From positions 39,099,437-39,163,436 of the forward strand of contig NC_071334.1 of assembly GCF_027744825.2 (NCBI RefSeq): a stretch of DNA of 64,000 nucleotides, given 5' to 3'. Positions within the stretch are counted from its first letter, which is position 1, and each line of letters opens with the position of its first letter. The DNA is from Synchiropus splendidus (taxonomy: Eukaryota > Chordata > Actinopteri > Syngnathiformes > Callionymidae). Below the pieces are notes generated by a model, which worked only from the letters and a program-made list of their open reading frames with translations, was not told the origin of the DNA and ran no database searches. Shown here piece by piece: positions 23,201-36,600 of the stretch. The position numbers and the translations under genes are program-made.

Positions 23201-26134
23201 CACAATGCACAAAAACGCTTTTCAGCCTGAGATAAGGTGGGTTTCGGAACGCCAAACATAAAAGTGTTGATAACTTTCGAAAAACACTTCCGACAGCTTA
23301 GATTTGATGTGCACCTACTAGAAAGACCCTTTCTGCTATAGTGGGAGGTTAAAATTTCATGTTCTGAAGCCTCCCTGAAAAGTTATGGCACAATGCGTAA
23401 AAACGCTTTTCAGCCTTAGATAAGGTGGGTTTCGGAACGCCAAACATAAAAGTGTTAATAACTTTCGAAAAACACTTCAGACAGCTTAGATTTGATGTGC
23501 AACTACTAGAAAGACCCTTTCTGCTATAGTGGGAGGTTAAAATTTCATGTTCTGAAGCTTCCCTGAAAAGTTATGGCACAATGCACAAAAACGCTTTTCA
23601 GCCTGAGATAAGGTGGGTTTCGGAACGCCAAACATAAAAGTGTTGATAACTTTCGAAAAACACTTCAGACAGCTTAGATTTGATGTGCACCTACTAGAAA
23701 GGCCCTTTCTGCTATAGTGGGAGGTTAAAATTTCATGTTCTGAAGCCTCCCTGAAAAGTTATGGCACAATGCGTAAAAACGCTTTTCAGCCTGAGATAAG
23801 GTGGGTTTCGGAACGCCAAACATAAAAGTGTTAATAACTTTCGAAAAACACTTCAGACAGCTTAGATTTGATGTGCAACTACTAGAAAGACCCTTTCTGC
23901 TATAGTGGGAGGTTAAAATTTCATGTTCTGAAGCTTCCCTGAAAAGTTATGGCACAATGCGTAAAAACGCTTTTCAGCCTGAGATAAGGTGGGTTTCGGA
24001 AAGCCAAACATAAAAGTGTTAATGACTATCGAAAAACACTTCAGACAGCTAAGATTTTATGTGCAACTACTAGAAAGACCCTTTATGCTATAGTGGGAGG
24101 TTAAAATTTCATGTTCTGAAGCTTCCCTGAAAAGTTATGGCACAATGCACAAAAACGCTTTTCAGCCTGAGATAAGGTGGGTTTCGGAAAGCCAAACATA
24201 AAAGTGTTAATAACTTTCGAAAAACACTTCAGACAGCTTAGATTTGATGTACAACTACTAGAAAGACCCTTTCTGCTATAGTGGGAGGTTAAAATTTCAT
24301 GTTCTGAAGCTTCCCTGAAAAGTTATGCCACAATGCACAAAAACGCTTTTCAGCCTGAGATAAGGTGGGTTTCGGAACGCCAAACATAAAAGTGTTGATA
24401 ACTTTCGAAAAACACTTCCGACAGCTTAGATTTGATGTGCACCTACTAGAAAGACCCTTTCTGCTATAGTGGGAGGTTAAAATTTCATGTTCTGAAGCTT
24501 CCCTGAAAAGTTATGGCACAATGCACAAAAAGGCTTTTCAGCCTGAGATAAGGTGGGTTTCGGAACGCCAAACATAAAAGTGTTGATAACTTTCGAAAAA
24601 CACTTCAGACAGCTTAGATTTGATGTGCACCTACTAGAAAGACCCTTTCTGCTATAGTGGGAGGTTAAAATGTCATGTTCTGAAGCTTCCCTGAAAAGTT
24701 ATGGCACAATGCGTAAAAACGCTTTTCAGCCTGAGATAAGGTGGGTTTCGGAACGCCAAACATAAAAGTGTTAATGACTATCGAAAAACACTTCAGACAG
24801 CTAAGATTTTATGTGCAACTACTAGAAAGACCCTTTATGCTATAGTGGGAGGTTAAAATTTCATGTTCTGAAGCTTCCCTGAAAAGTTATGGCACAATGC
24901 ACAAAAACGCTTTTCAGCCTGAGATAAGGTGGGTTTCGGAACGCCAAACATAAAAGTGTTGATAGCTTTCGAAAAACACTTCAGACAGCTTAGATTTGAT
25001 GTGCAACTACTAGAAAGACCCTTTCTGCTATAGTGGGAGGTTAAAATTCCATGTTCTGAAGCTTCCCTGAAAAGTTATGGCACAATGCACAAAAACGCTT
25101 TTCAGCCTGAGATAAGGTGGGTTTCGGAACGCCAAACATAAAAGTGTTGATAACTTTCGAAAAACACTTCAGACAGCTTAGATTTTATGTGCAACTACTA
25201 GAAAGACCCTTTATGCTATAGTGGGAGGTTAAAATTTCATGTTCTGAAACTTCCCTGAAAAGTTATGGCACAATGCACAAAAACGCTTTTCAGCCTGAGA
25301 TAAGGTGGGTTTCGGAACGCCAAACATAAAAGTGTTAATAACTTTCGAAAAACACTTCAGACAGCTTAGATTTGATGTGCACCTACTAGAAAGACCCTTT
25401 CTGTTATAGTGGGAGGTTAAAATTTCATGTTCTGAAGCTTCCCTGAAAAGTTATGGCACAATGCACAAAAACGCTTTTCAGCCTGAGATAAGGTGGGTTT
25501 CGGAACGCCAAACATAAAAGTGTTGATAACTTTCGAAAAACACTTCCGACAGCTTAGATTTGATGTGCACCTACTAGAAAGACCCTTTCTGCTATAGTGG
25601 GAGGTTAAAATTTCATGTTCTGAAGCTTCCCTGAAAAGTTATGGCACAATGCACAAAAACGCTTTTCAGCCTGAGATAAGGTGGGTTTCGGAACGCCAAA
25701 CATAAAAGTGTTGATAACTTTCGAAAAACATTTCAGACAGCTTAGATTTGATGTGCAACTACTAGAAAGACCCTTTCTGCTATAGTGGGAGGTTAAAATT
25801 TCATGTTCTGAAGCTTTCCTGAAAAGTTATGGCACAATGCACAAAAACGCTCTTCAGCCTGAGATAAGGTGGGTTTCGGAACGCCAAACATACAAGTGTT
25901 GATAACTTTCGAAAAACACTTCAGACAGCTTAGATTTGATGTGCACCTACTAGAAAGGCCCTTTCTGCTATAGTGGGAGGTTAAAATTTCATGTTCTGAA
26001 GCTTCCCTGAAAAGTTATGGCACAATGCGTAAAAACGCTTTTCGGCCTGAGATAAGGTGGGTTTCGGAACGCCAAACATAAAAGTGTTAATAACTTTCGA
26101 AAAACACTTGAGGCAGCTTAGATTTGATGTGCAC
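17299..26134 (+). repeat. 47-monomer composite unit, first copy (8836 bp)
   Basis: The order is types 20-27 (17299-18802), seven N-types (18803-20118), a type 8-like and a type 9/10-like monomer, types 1 and 2, two recombinant monomers (20871 and 21059), then types 3-27 with one extra monomer at 23503. The same series, with the same private marks, recurs from 30647 at an offset of 71 units (13,348 bp). Shared private marks include ggttataattcc (near 17708 and 31056), tatggaaaaac (near 20079 and 33427), gctttacagc (near 20209 and 33557), tagttggagg (near 21085 and 34433), ttcttctatag (near 23144 and 36492) and gatagctttc (near 24961 and 38309). The one difference I noticed is t at 26064 against g at 39412. 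Confidence 0.9.
19931..20118 (+). repeat. Chimeric monomer, N-type left half and type 7-like right half
   Basis: The left part has gaggct, catattc and ctgatataag, all N-type marks. The right part has ttaatgacta and ctaagatttt with the gtgcaa tail, as in types 7, 16 and 20, and is followed by a type 8-like monomer as type 7 is in copy A. The switch lies between p105 and p143. A private change gives tatgg in place of tatcg. The same chimera is at 33279-33466. Confidence 0.8.
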
Positions 26135-29100
26135 CTACTAGAAAGACCCTTTCTGCTATAGTGGGAGGTTAAAATTTCATGTTCTGAAGCTTCCCTGAAA
26201 AGTTATGGCACAATGCACAAAAACGCTTTTCAGCCTGAGATAAGGTGGGTTTCGGAACGCCAAACATAAAAGTGTTGATTACTTTCGAAAAACACTTCAG
26301 ACAGCTTAGATTTGATGTGTACCTACTAGAAAGGCCCTTTCTGCTATAGTGGGACGTTAAAATTTCATGTTCTGAAGCTTCCCTGAAAAGTTATGGCACA
26401 ATGCGTAAAAACGCTTTTCAGCCTGAGATAAGGTGGGTTTCGGAACGCCAAACATAAAAGTGTTAATAACTATCGAAAAACACTTCAGACAGCTTAGATT
26501 TTATGTGCAACTACTAGAAAGACCCTTTATGCTATAGTGGGAGGTTAAAATTTCATGTTCTGAAGCTTCCCTGAAATGTTATGGCACAATGCACAAAAAC
26601 GCTTTTCAGCCTGAGATAAGGTGGGTTTCGGAACGCCAAACATAAAAGTGTTGATAACTTTCGAAAAACACTTCAGACAGCTTAGATTTGATGTGTACCT
26701 ACTAGAAAGGCCCTTTCTGCTATAGTGGGAGATTAAAATTTCATGTTCTGAAGCTTCCCTGAAAAGTTATGGCACAATGCGTAAAAACGCTTTTCAGCCT
26801 GAGATAAGGTGGGTTTCGGAACGCCAAACATAAAAGTGCTAATAACTATCGAAAAACACTTCAGACAGCTTAGATTTGATGTGCACCTACTAGAAAGACC
26901 CTTTCTGCTATAGTGGGAGGTTAAAATTTCATGTTCTGAAGCTTCCCTGAAAAGTTATGCCACAATGCACAAAAACGCTTTTCAGCCTGAGATAAGGTGG
27001 GTTTCGGAACGCCAAACATAAAAGTGTTGATAACTTTCGAAAAACACTTCCGACAGCTTAGATTTGATGTGCACCTACTAGAAAGACCCTTTCTGCTATA
27101 GTGGGAGGTTAAAATTTCATGTTCTGAAGCTTCCCTGAAAAGTTATGGCACAATGCACAAAAACGCTTTTCAGCCTGAGATAAGGTGGGTTTCGGAACGC
27201 CAAACATAAAAGTGTTGATAACTTTCGAAAAACACTTCAGACAGCTTAGATTTGATGTGCACCTACTAGAAAGGCCCTTTCTGCTATAGTGGGAGGTTAA
27301 AATTTCATGTTCTGAAGCTTCCCTGAAAAGTTATGGCACAATGCGTAAAAACGCTTTTCAGCCTGAGATAAGGTGGGTTTCGGAACGTCAAACATAAAAG
27401 TGTTAATGACTATCGAAAAACACTTCAGACAGCTAAGATTTTATGTGCAACTACTAGAAAGACCCTTTCTGCTATAGTGGGAGGTTAAAATTTCATGTTC
27501 TGAAGCTTCCCTGAAAAGTTATGGCACAATGCACAAAAACGCTTTTCAGCCTGAGATAAGGTGGGTTTCGGAACGCCAAACATAAAAGTGTTAATAACTT
27601 TCGAAAAACACTTCAGACAGCTAATATTTGATGTACAACTACTAGAAAGACCCTTTCTGCTATAGTGGGAGGTTAAAATTTCATGTTCTGAAGCTTCCCT
27701 GAAAAGTTATGGCACAATGCACAAAAACGCTTTTCAGCCTGAGATAAGGTGGGTTTCGGAACGCCAAACATAAAAGTGTTGATAACTTTCGAAAAACACT
27801 TCAGACAGCTTAGATTTGATGTGCAACTACTAGAAAGACCCTTTCTGCTATAGTGGGAGGTTAAAATTTCATGTTCTGAAGCTTCCCTGAAAAGTTATGG
27901 CACAATGCACAAAAACGCTTTTCAGCCTGAGATAAGGTGGGTTTCGGAACGCCAAACATAAAAGTGTTGATAACTTTCGAAAAACACTTCAGACAGCTTA
28001 GATTTGATGTGTACCTACTAGAAAGGCCCTTTCTGCTATAGTGGGAGGTTAAAATTTCATGTTCTGAAGCTTCCCTGAAAAGTTATGGCACAATGCGTAA
28101 AAACGCTTTTCAGCCTGAGATAAGGTGGGTTTCGGAACGCCAAACATAAAAGTGTTGATAACTTTCGAAAAACACTTCAGACAGCTTAGATTTGATGTGT
28201 ACCTACTAGAAAGGCCCTTTCTGCTATAGTGGGATATTAAAATTTCATGTTCTGAAGCTTCCCTGAAAAGTTATGGCACAATGCGTAAAAACGCTTTTCA
28301 GCCTGAGATAAGGTGGGTTTCGGAACGCCAAACATAAAAGTGCTAATAACTATCGAAAAACACTTCAGACAGCTAAGATTTGATGTGCACCTACTAGAAA
28401 CACCCTTTCTGCTATAGTGGGAGGTTAAAATTTCATGTTCTGAAGCTTCCCTGAAAAGTTATGCCACAATGCACAAAAACGCTTTTCAGCCTGAGATAAG
28501 GTGGGTTTCGGAACGCCAAACATAAAAGTGTTGATAACTTTCGAAAAACACTTCCGACAGCTTAGATTTGATGTGCACCTACTAGAAAGACCCTTTCTGC
28601 TATAGTGGGAGGTTAAAATTTCATGTTCTGAAGCCTCCCTGAAAAGTTATGGCACAATGCGTAAAAACGCTTTTCAGCCTGAGATAAGGTGGGTTTCGGA
28701 ACGCCAAACATAAAAGTGTTAATAACTTTCGAAAAACACTTCAGACAGCTTAGATTTGATGTGCACCTACTAGAAAGGCCCTTTCTGCTATAGTGGGAGG
28801 TTAAAATTTCATGTTCTGAAGCCTCCCTGAAAAGTTATGGCACAATGCGTAAAAACGCTTTTCAGCCTGAGATAAGGTGGGTTTCGGAACGCCAAACATA
28901 AAAGTGTTAATAACTTTCGAAAAACACTTCAGACAGCTTAGATTTGATGTGCAACTACTAGAAAGACCCTTTCTGCTATAGTGGGAGGTTAAAATTTCAT
29001 GTTCTGAAGCTTCCCTGAAAAGTTATGGCACAATGCGTAAAAACGCTTTTCAGCCTGAGATAAGGTGGGTTTCGGAAAGCCAAACATAAAAGTGTTAATG

Positions 29101-30646
29101 ACTATCGAAAAACACTTCAGACAGCTAAGATTTTATGTGCAACTACTAGAAAGACCCTTTATGCTATAGTGGGAGGTTAAAATTTCATGTTCTGAAGCTT
29201 CCCTGAAAAGTTATGGCACAATGCACAAAAACGCTTTTCAGCCTGAGATAAGGTGGGTTTCGGAAAGCCAAACATAAAAGTGTTAATAACTTTCGAAAAA
29301 CACTTCAGACAGCTTAGATTTGATGTACAACTACTAGAAAGACCCTTTCTGCTATAGTGGGAGGTTAAAATTTCATGTTCTGAAGCTTCCCTGAAAAGTT
29401 ATGCCACAATGCACAAAAACGCTTTTCAGCCTGAGATAAGGTGGGTTTCGGAACGCCAAACATAAAAGTGTTGATAACTTTCGAAAAACACTTCCGACAG
29501 CTTAGATTTGATGTGCACCTACTAGAAAGACCCTTTCTGCTATAGTGGGAGGTTAAAATTTCATGTTCTGAAGCTTCCCTGAAAAGTTATGGCACAATGC
29601 ACAAATAGGCTTTTCAGCCTGAGATAAGGTGGGTTTCGGAACGCCAAACATAAAAGTGTTGATAACTTTCGAAAAACACTTCAGACAGCTTAGATTTGAT
29701 GTGCACCTACTAGAAAGACCCTTTCTGCTATAGTGGGAGGTTAAAATGTCATGTTCTGAAGCTTCCCTGAAAAGTTATGGCACAATGCGTAAAAACGCTT
29801 TTCAGCCTGAGATAAGGTGGGTTTCGGAACGCCAAACATAAAAGTGTTGATAACTTTCGAAAAACACTTCAGACAGCTTAGATTTGATGTGCAACTACTA
29901 GAAAGACCCTTTATGCTATAGTGGGAGGTTAAAATTCCATGTTCTGAAGCTTCCCTGAAAAGTTATGGCACAATGCACAAAAACGCTTTTCAGCCTGAGA
30001 TAAGGTGGGTTTCGGAACGCCAAACATAAAAGTGTTGATAACTTTCGAAAAACACTTCAGACAGCTTAGATTTTATGTGCAACTACTAGAAAGACCCTTT
30101 ATGCTATAGTGGGAGGTTAAAATTTCATGTTCTGAAACTTCCCTGAAAAGTTATGGCACAATGCACAAAAACGCTTTTCAGCCTGAGATAAGGTGGGTTT
30201 CGGAACGCCAAACATAAAAGTGTTAATAACTTTCGAAAAACACTTCAGACAGCTTAGATTTGATGTGCACCTACTAGAAAGACCCTTTCTGCTATAGTGG
30301 GAGGTTAAAATTTCATGTTCTGAAGCTTCCCTGAAAAGTTATGGCACAATGCACAAAAACGCTTTTCAGCCTGAGATAAGGTGGGTTTCGGAACGCCAAA
30401 CATAAAAGTGTTGATAACTTTCGAAAAACACTTCCGACAGCTTAGATTTGATGTGCACCTACTAGAAAGACCCTTTCTGCTATAGTGGGAGGTTAAAATT
30501 TCATGTTCTGAAGCTTCCCTGAAAAGTTATGGCACAATGCACAAAAAGGCTTTTCAGCCTGAGATAAGGTGGGTTTCGGAACGCCAAACATAAAAGTGTT
30601 GATAACTTTCGAAAAACACTTCAGACAGCTTAGATTTGATGTGCAC
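26135..30646 (+). repeat. 28-mer-like copy C, 24 monomers (4512 bp)
   Basis: It starts with the ttgattac type 0 monomer (t at 26280) and follows copy B through type 19, including the type 2/3 fusion at 26511 and acaaatag near 29604. It therefore matches 5267-8838 at an offset of 111 units (20,868 bp). After that, types 20-22 are condensed into two recombinant monomers (29707 and 29895). Types 23 and 24 follow, and a type 19 monomer with acaaaaag (30459) leads into the second 47-monomer unit. Confidence 0.85.
29707..30082 (+). repeat. Two recombinant monomers replacing types 20-22
   Basis: The first monomer begins as type 20 (aatgtcat, gcgt) but ends as type 21 (ttgataactt, gatttg, gtgcaa) instead of ttaatgacta with ctaagatttt. 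The second carries the type 21 mark ctttat followed by the type 22 mark attccat. One unit has been lost, and the marks are staggered across two monomers. This needs either two exchanges or one exchange plus gene conversion. Confidence 0.75.
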
Positions 30647-33600
30647 CTACTAGAAAGACCCTTTCTGCTATAGTGGGAGGTTAAAATGTCATGTTCTGAA
30701 GCTTCCCTGAAAAGTTATGGCACAATGCGTAAAAACGCTTTTCAGCCTGAGATAAGGTGGGTTTCGGAACGCCAAACATAAAAGTGTTAATGACTATCGA
30801 AAAACACTTCAGACAGCTAAGATTTTATGTGCAACTACTAGAAAGACCCTTTATGCTATAGTGGGAGGTTAAAATTTCATGTTCTGAAGCTTCCCTGAAA
30901 AGTTATGGCACAATGCACAAAAACGCTTTTCAGCCTGAGATAAGGTGGGTTTCGGAACGCCAAACATAAAAGTGTTGATAACTTTCGAAAAACACTTCAG
31001 ACAGCTTAGATTTGATGTGCAACTACTAGAAAGACCCTTTCTGCTATAGTGGGAGGTTATAATTCCATGTTCTGAAGCTTCCCTGAAAAGTTATGGCACA
31101 ATGCACAAAAACGCTTTTCAGCCTGAGATAAGGTGGGTTTCGGAACGCCAAACATAAAAGTGTTGATAACTTTCGAAAAACACTTCAGACAGCTTAGATT
31201 TTATGTGCAACTACTAGAAAGACCCTTTATGCTATAGTGGGAGGTTAAAATTTCATGTTCTGAAACTTCCCTGAAAAGTTATGGCACAATGCACAAAAAC
31301 GCTTTTCAGCCTGAGATAAGGTGGGTTTCGGAACGCCAAACATAAAAGTGTTAATAACTTTCGAAAAACACTTCAGACAGCTTAGATTTGATGTGCACCT
31401 ACTAGAAAGACCCTTTCTGCTATAGTGGGAGGTTAAAATTTCATGTTCTGAAGCTTCCCTGAAAAGTTATGGCACAATGCACAAAAACGCTTTTCAGCCT
31501 GAGATAAGGTGGGTTTCGGAACGCCAAACATAAAAGTGTTGATAACTTTCGAAAAACACTTCCGACAGCTTAGATTTGATGTGCACCTACTAGAAAGACC
31601 CTTTCTGCTATAGTGGGAGGTTAAAATTCCATGTTCTGAAGCTTCCCTGAAAAGTTATGGCACAATGCACAAAAACGCTTTTCAGCCTGAGATAAGGTGG
31701 GTTTCGGAACGCCAAACATAAAAGTGTTGATAACTTTCGAAAAACATTTCAGACAGCTTAGATTTGATGTGCAACTACTAGAAAGACCCTTTCTGCTATA
31801 GTGGGAGGTTAAAATTTCATGTTCTGAAGCTTTCCTGAAAAGTTATGGCACAATGCACAAAAACGCTCTTCAGCCTGAGATAAGGTGGGTTTCGGAACGC
31901 CAAACATACAAGTGTTGATAACTTTCGAAAAACACTTCAGACAGCTTAGATTTGATGTGCACCTACTAGAAAGGCCCTTTCTGCTATAGTGGGAGGTTAA
32001 AATTTCATGTTCTGAAGCTTCCCTGAAAAGTTATGGCACAATGCGTAAAAACGCTTTTCGGCCTGAGATAAGGTGGGTTTCGGAACGCCAAACATAAAAG
32101 TGTTAATAACTTTCGAAAAACACTTGAGGCAGCTTAGATTTGATGTGCACCTACTAGAAAGACCCTTTCTGCTATAGTGGGAGGTTAAAATTTCATGTTC
32201 TGAAGCTTCCCTGAAAAGTTATGGCACAATGCGTAAAAACGCTTTTCAGCCTGAGATAAGGTGGGTTTCGGAACGCCAAACATAAAAGTGTTGATAACTT
32301 TCGAAAAACATTTCAGACAGCTTAGATTTGATGTGCAACTACTAGAAAGACCCTTTCTGCTATAGTGGGAGGTTAAAATTTCATGTTCTGAAGCTTCCCT
32401 GAAAAGTTATGGCACAATGCACAAAAACGCTTTTCAGCCTGAGATAAGGTGGGTTTCGGAACGCCAAACATACAAGTGTTGATAACTTTCGAAAAACACT
32501 TCAGACAGCTTAGATTTGATGTGCACCTACTAGAAAGGCCCTTTCTGCTATAGTGGGAGGTTAAAATTTCATGTTCTGAAGCTTCCCTGAAAAGTTATGG
32601 CACAATGCGTAAAAACGCTTTTCAGCCTGAGATAAGGTGGGTTTCGGAACGCCAAACATAAAAGTGTTAATAACTTTCGAAAAACACTTCAGACAGCTTA
32701 GATTTTATGTGCAACTACTAGAAAGACCCTTTCTGCTATAGTGGGAGGCTAAAATTTCATATTCTGAAGCTTCCCTGAAAAGTTATGGCACAATGCACAA
32801 AAACGCTTTTCAGCCTGAGATAAGGTGGGTTTCGGAACGCCAAACATAAAAGTGTTAATAACTTTCGAAAAACACTTCAGACAGCTAATATTTGATGTAC
32901 AACTACTAGAAAGGCCCTTTCTGCTATAGTGGGAGGTTAAAATTTCATGTTCTGAAGCTTCCCTGAAAAGTTATGGCACAATGCGTAAAAACGCTTTTCG
33001 GCCTGAGATAAGGTGGGTTTCGGAACGCCAAACATAAAAGTGTTAATAACTTTCGAAAAACACTTGAGGCAGCTTAGATTTGATGTGCACCTACTAGAAA
33101 GACCCTTTCTGTTATAGTGGGAGGTTAAAATTTCATGTTCTGAAGCTTCCCTGAAAAGTTATGGCACAATGCACAAAAACGCTTTTCAGCCTGAGATAAG
33201 GTGGGTTTCGGAACGCCAAACACAAAAGTGTTAATAACTTTCGAAAAACACTTCAGACAGCTTAGATTTGATGTGCAACTACTAGAAAGACCCTTTCTGC
33301 TATAGTGGGAGGCTAAAATTTCATATTCTGAAGCTTCCCTGAAAAGTTATGGCACAATGCACAAAAACGCTTTTCAGCCTGATATAAGGTGGGTTTCGGA
33401 ACGCCAAACATAAAAGTGTTAATGACTATGGAAAAACACTTCAGACAGCTAAGATTTTATGTGCAACTACTAGAAAGACCCTTTCTGCTATAGTGGGAGG
33501 TTAAAATTTCATGTTCTGAAGCTTCCCTGAAAAGTTATGGCACAATGCACAAAAACGCTTTACAGCCTGAGATAAGGTGGGTTTCGGAACGCCAAACATA

Positions 33601-36600
33601 AAAGTGTTAATAACTTTCGAAAAACACTTCAGACAGCTAATATTTGATGTACAACTACTAGAAAGACCCTTTCTGCTATAGTGGGAGGTTAAAATTTCAT
33701 GTTCTGAAGCTTCCCTGAAAAGTTATGGCACAATGCACAAAAACGCTTTTCAGCCTGAGATAAGGTGGGTTTCGGAACGCCAAACATAAAAGTGTTGATA
33801 ACTTTCGAAAAACACTTCAGACAGCTTAGATTTGATGTGTACCTACTAGAAAGGCCCTTTCTGCTATAGTGGGACGTTAAAATTTCATGTTCTGAAGCTT
33901 CCCTGAAAAGTTATGGCACAATGCGTAAAAACGCTTTTCAGCCTGAGATAAGGTGGGTTTCGGAACGCCAAACATAAAAGTGTTAATAACTATCGAAAAA
34001 CACTTCAGACAGCTTAGATTTTATGTGCAACTACTAGAAAGACCCTTTATGCTATAGTGGGAGGTTAAAATTTCATGTTCTGAAGCTTCCCTGAAAAGTT
34101 GTGGCACAATGCACAAAAACGCTTTTCAGCCTGAGATAAGGTGGGTTTCGGAACGCCAAACATAAAAGTGTTAATAACTTTCGAAAAACACTTCAGACAG
34201 CTTAGATTTGATGTGCACCTACTAGAAAGACCCTTTCTGCTATAGTGGGAGGTTAAAATTTCATGTTCTGAAGCTTCCCTGAAAAGTTATGCCACAATGC
34301 ACAAAAACGCTTTTCAGCCTGAGATAAGGTGGGTTTCGGAACGCCAAACATAAAAGTGTTGATAACTTTCGAAAAACACTTCCGACAGCTTAGATTTGAT
34401 GTGCACCTACTAGAAAGACCCTTTCTGCTATAGTTGGAGGTTAAAATTTCATGTTCTGAAGCTTCCCTGAAAAGTTATGGCACAATGCACAAAAACGCTT
34501 TTCAGCCTGAGATAAGGTGGGTTTCGGAACGCCAAACATAAAAGTGTTGATAACTTTCAAAAAACACTTCAGACAGCTTACATTTGATGTGCAACTACTA
34601 GAAATACCCTTTCTGCTATAGTGGGAGGTTAAAATTTCATGTTCTGAAACTTCCCTGAAATGTTATGGCACAATGCACAAAAACGCTTTTCAGCCTGAGA
34701 TAAGGTGGGTTTCGGAACGCCAAACATAAAAGTGTTGATAACTTTCGAAAAACACTTCAGACAGCTTAGATTTGATGTGTACCTACTAGAAAGGCCCTTT
34801 CTGCTATAGTGGGAGATTAAAATTTCATGTTCTGAAGCTTCCCTGAAAAGTTATGGCACAATGCGTAAAAACGCTTTTCAGCCTGAGATAAGGTGGGTTT
34901 CGGAACGCCAAACATAAAAGTGCTAATAACTATCGAAAAACACTTCAGACAGCTTAGATTTGATGTGCACCTACTAGAAAGACCCTTTCTGCTATAGTGG
35001 GAGGTTAAAATTTCATGTTCTGAAGCTTCCCTGAAAAGTTATGCCACAATGCACAAAAACGCTTTTCAGCCTGAGATAAGGTGGGTTTCGGAACGCCAAA
35101 CATAAAAGTGTTGATAACTTTCGAAAAACACTTCCGACAGCTTAGATTTGATGTGCACCTACTAGAAAGACCCTTTCTGCTATAGTGGGAGGTTAAAATT
35201 TCATGTTCTGAAGCTTCCCTGAAAAGTTATGGCACAATGCACAAAAACGCTTTTCAGCCTGAGATAAGGTGGGTTTCGGAACGCCAAACATAAAAGTGTT
35301 GATAACTTTCGAAAAACACTTCAGACAGCTTAGATTTGATGTGCACCTACTAGAAAGGCCCTTTCTGCTATAGTGGGAGGTTAAAATTTCATGTTCTGAA
35401 GCTTCCCTGAAAAGTTATGGCACAATGCGTAAAAACGCTTTTCAGCCTGAGATAAGGTGGGTTTCGGAACGTCAAACATAAAAGTGTTAATGACTATCGA
35501 AAAACACTTCAGACAGCTAAGATTTTATGTGCAACTACTAGAAAGACCCTTTCTGCTATAGTGGGAGGTTAAAATTTCATGTTCTGAAGCTTCCCTGAAA
35601 AGTTATGGCACAATGCACAAAAACGCTTTTCAGCCTGAGATAAGGTGGGTTTCGGAACGCCAAACATAAAAGTGTTAATAACTTTCGAAAAACACTTCAG
35701 ACAGCTAATATTTGATGTACAACTACTAGAAAGACCCTTTCTGCTATAGTGGGAGGTTAAAATTTCATGTTCTGAAGCTTCCCTGAAAAGTTATGGCACA
35801 ATGCACAAAAACGCTTTTCAGCCTGAGATAAGGTGGGTTTCGGAACGCCAAACATAAAAGTGTTGATAACTTTCGAAAAACACTTCAGACAGCTTAGATT
35901 TGATGTGCAACTACTAGAAAGACCCTTTCTGCTATAGTGGGAGGTTAAAATTTCATGTTCTGAAGCTTCCCTGAAAAGTTATGGCACAATGCACAAAAAC
36001 GCTTTTCAGCCTGAGATAAGGTGGGTTTCGGAACGCCAAACATAAAAGTGTTGATAACTTTCGAAAAACACTTCAGACAGCTTAGATTTGATGTGTACCT
36101 ACTAGAAAGGCCCTTTCTGCTATAGTGGGAGGTTAAAATTTCATGTTCTGAAGCTTCCCTGAAAAGTTATGGCACAATGCGTAAAAACGCTTTTCAGCCT
36201 GAGATAAGGTGGGTTTCGGAACGCCAAACATAAAAGTGTTGATAACTTTCGAAAAACACTTCAGACAGCTTAGATTTGATGTGTACCTACTAGAAAGGCC
36301 CTTTCTGCTATAGTGGGATATTAAAATTTCATGTTCTGAAGCTTCCCTGAAAAGTTATGGCACAATGCGTAAAAACGCTTTTCAGCCTGAGATAAGGTGG
36401 GTTTCGGAACGCCAAACATAAAAGTGCTAATAACTATCGAAAAACACTTCAGACAGCTAAGATTTGATGTGCACCTACTAGAAACACCCTTTCTTCTATA
36501 GTGGGAGGTTAAAATTTCATGTTCTGAAGCTTCCCTGAAAAGTTATGCCACAATGCACAAAAACGCTTTTCAGCCTGAGATAAGGTGGGTTTCGGAACGC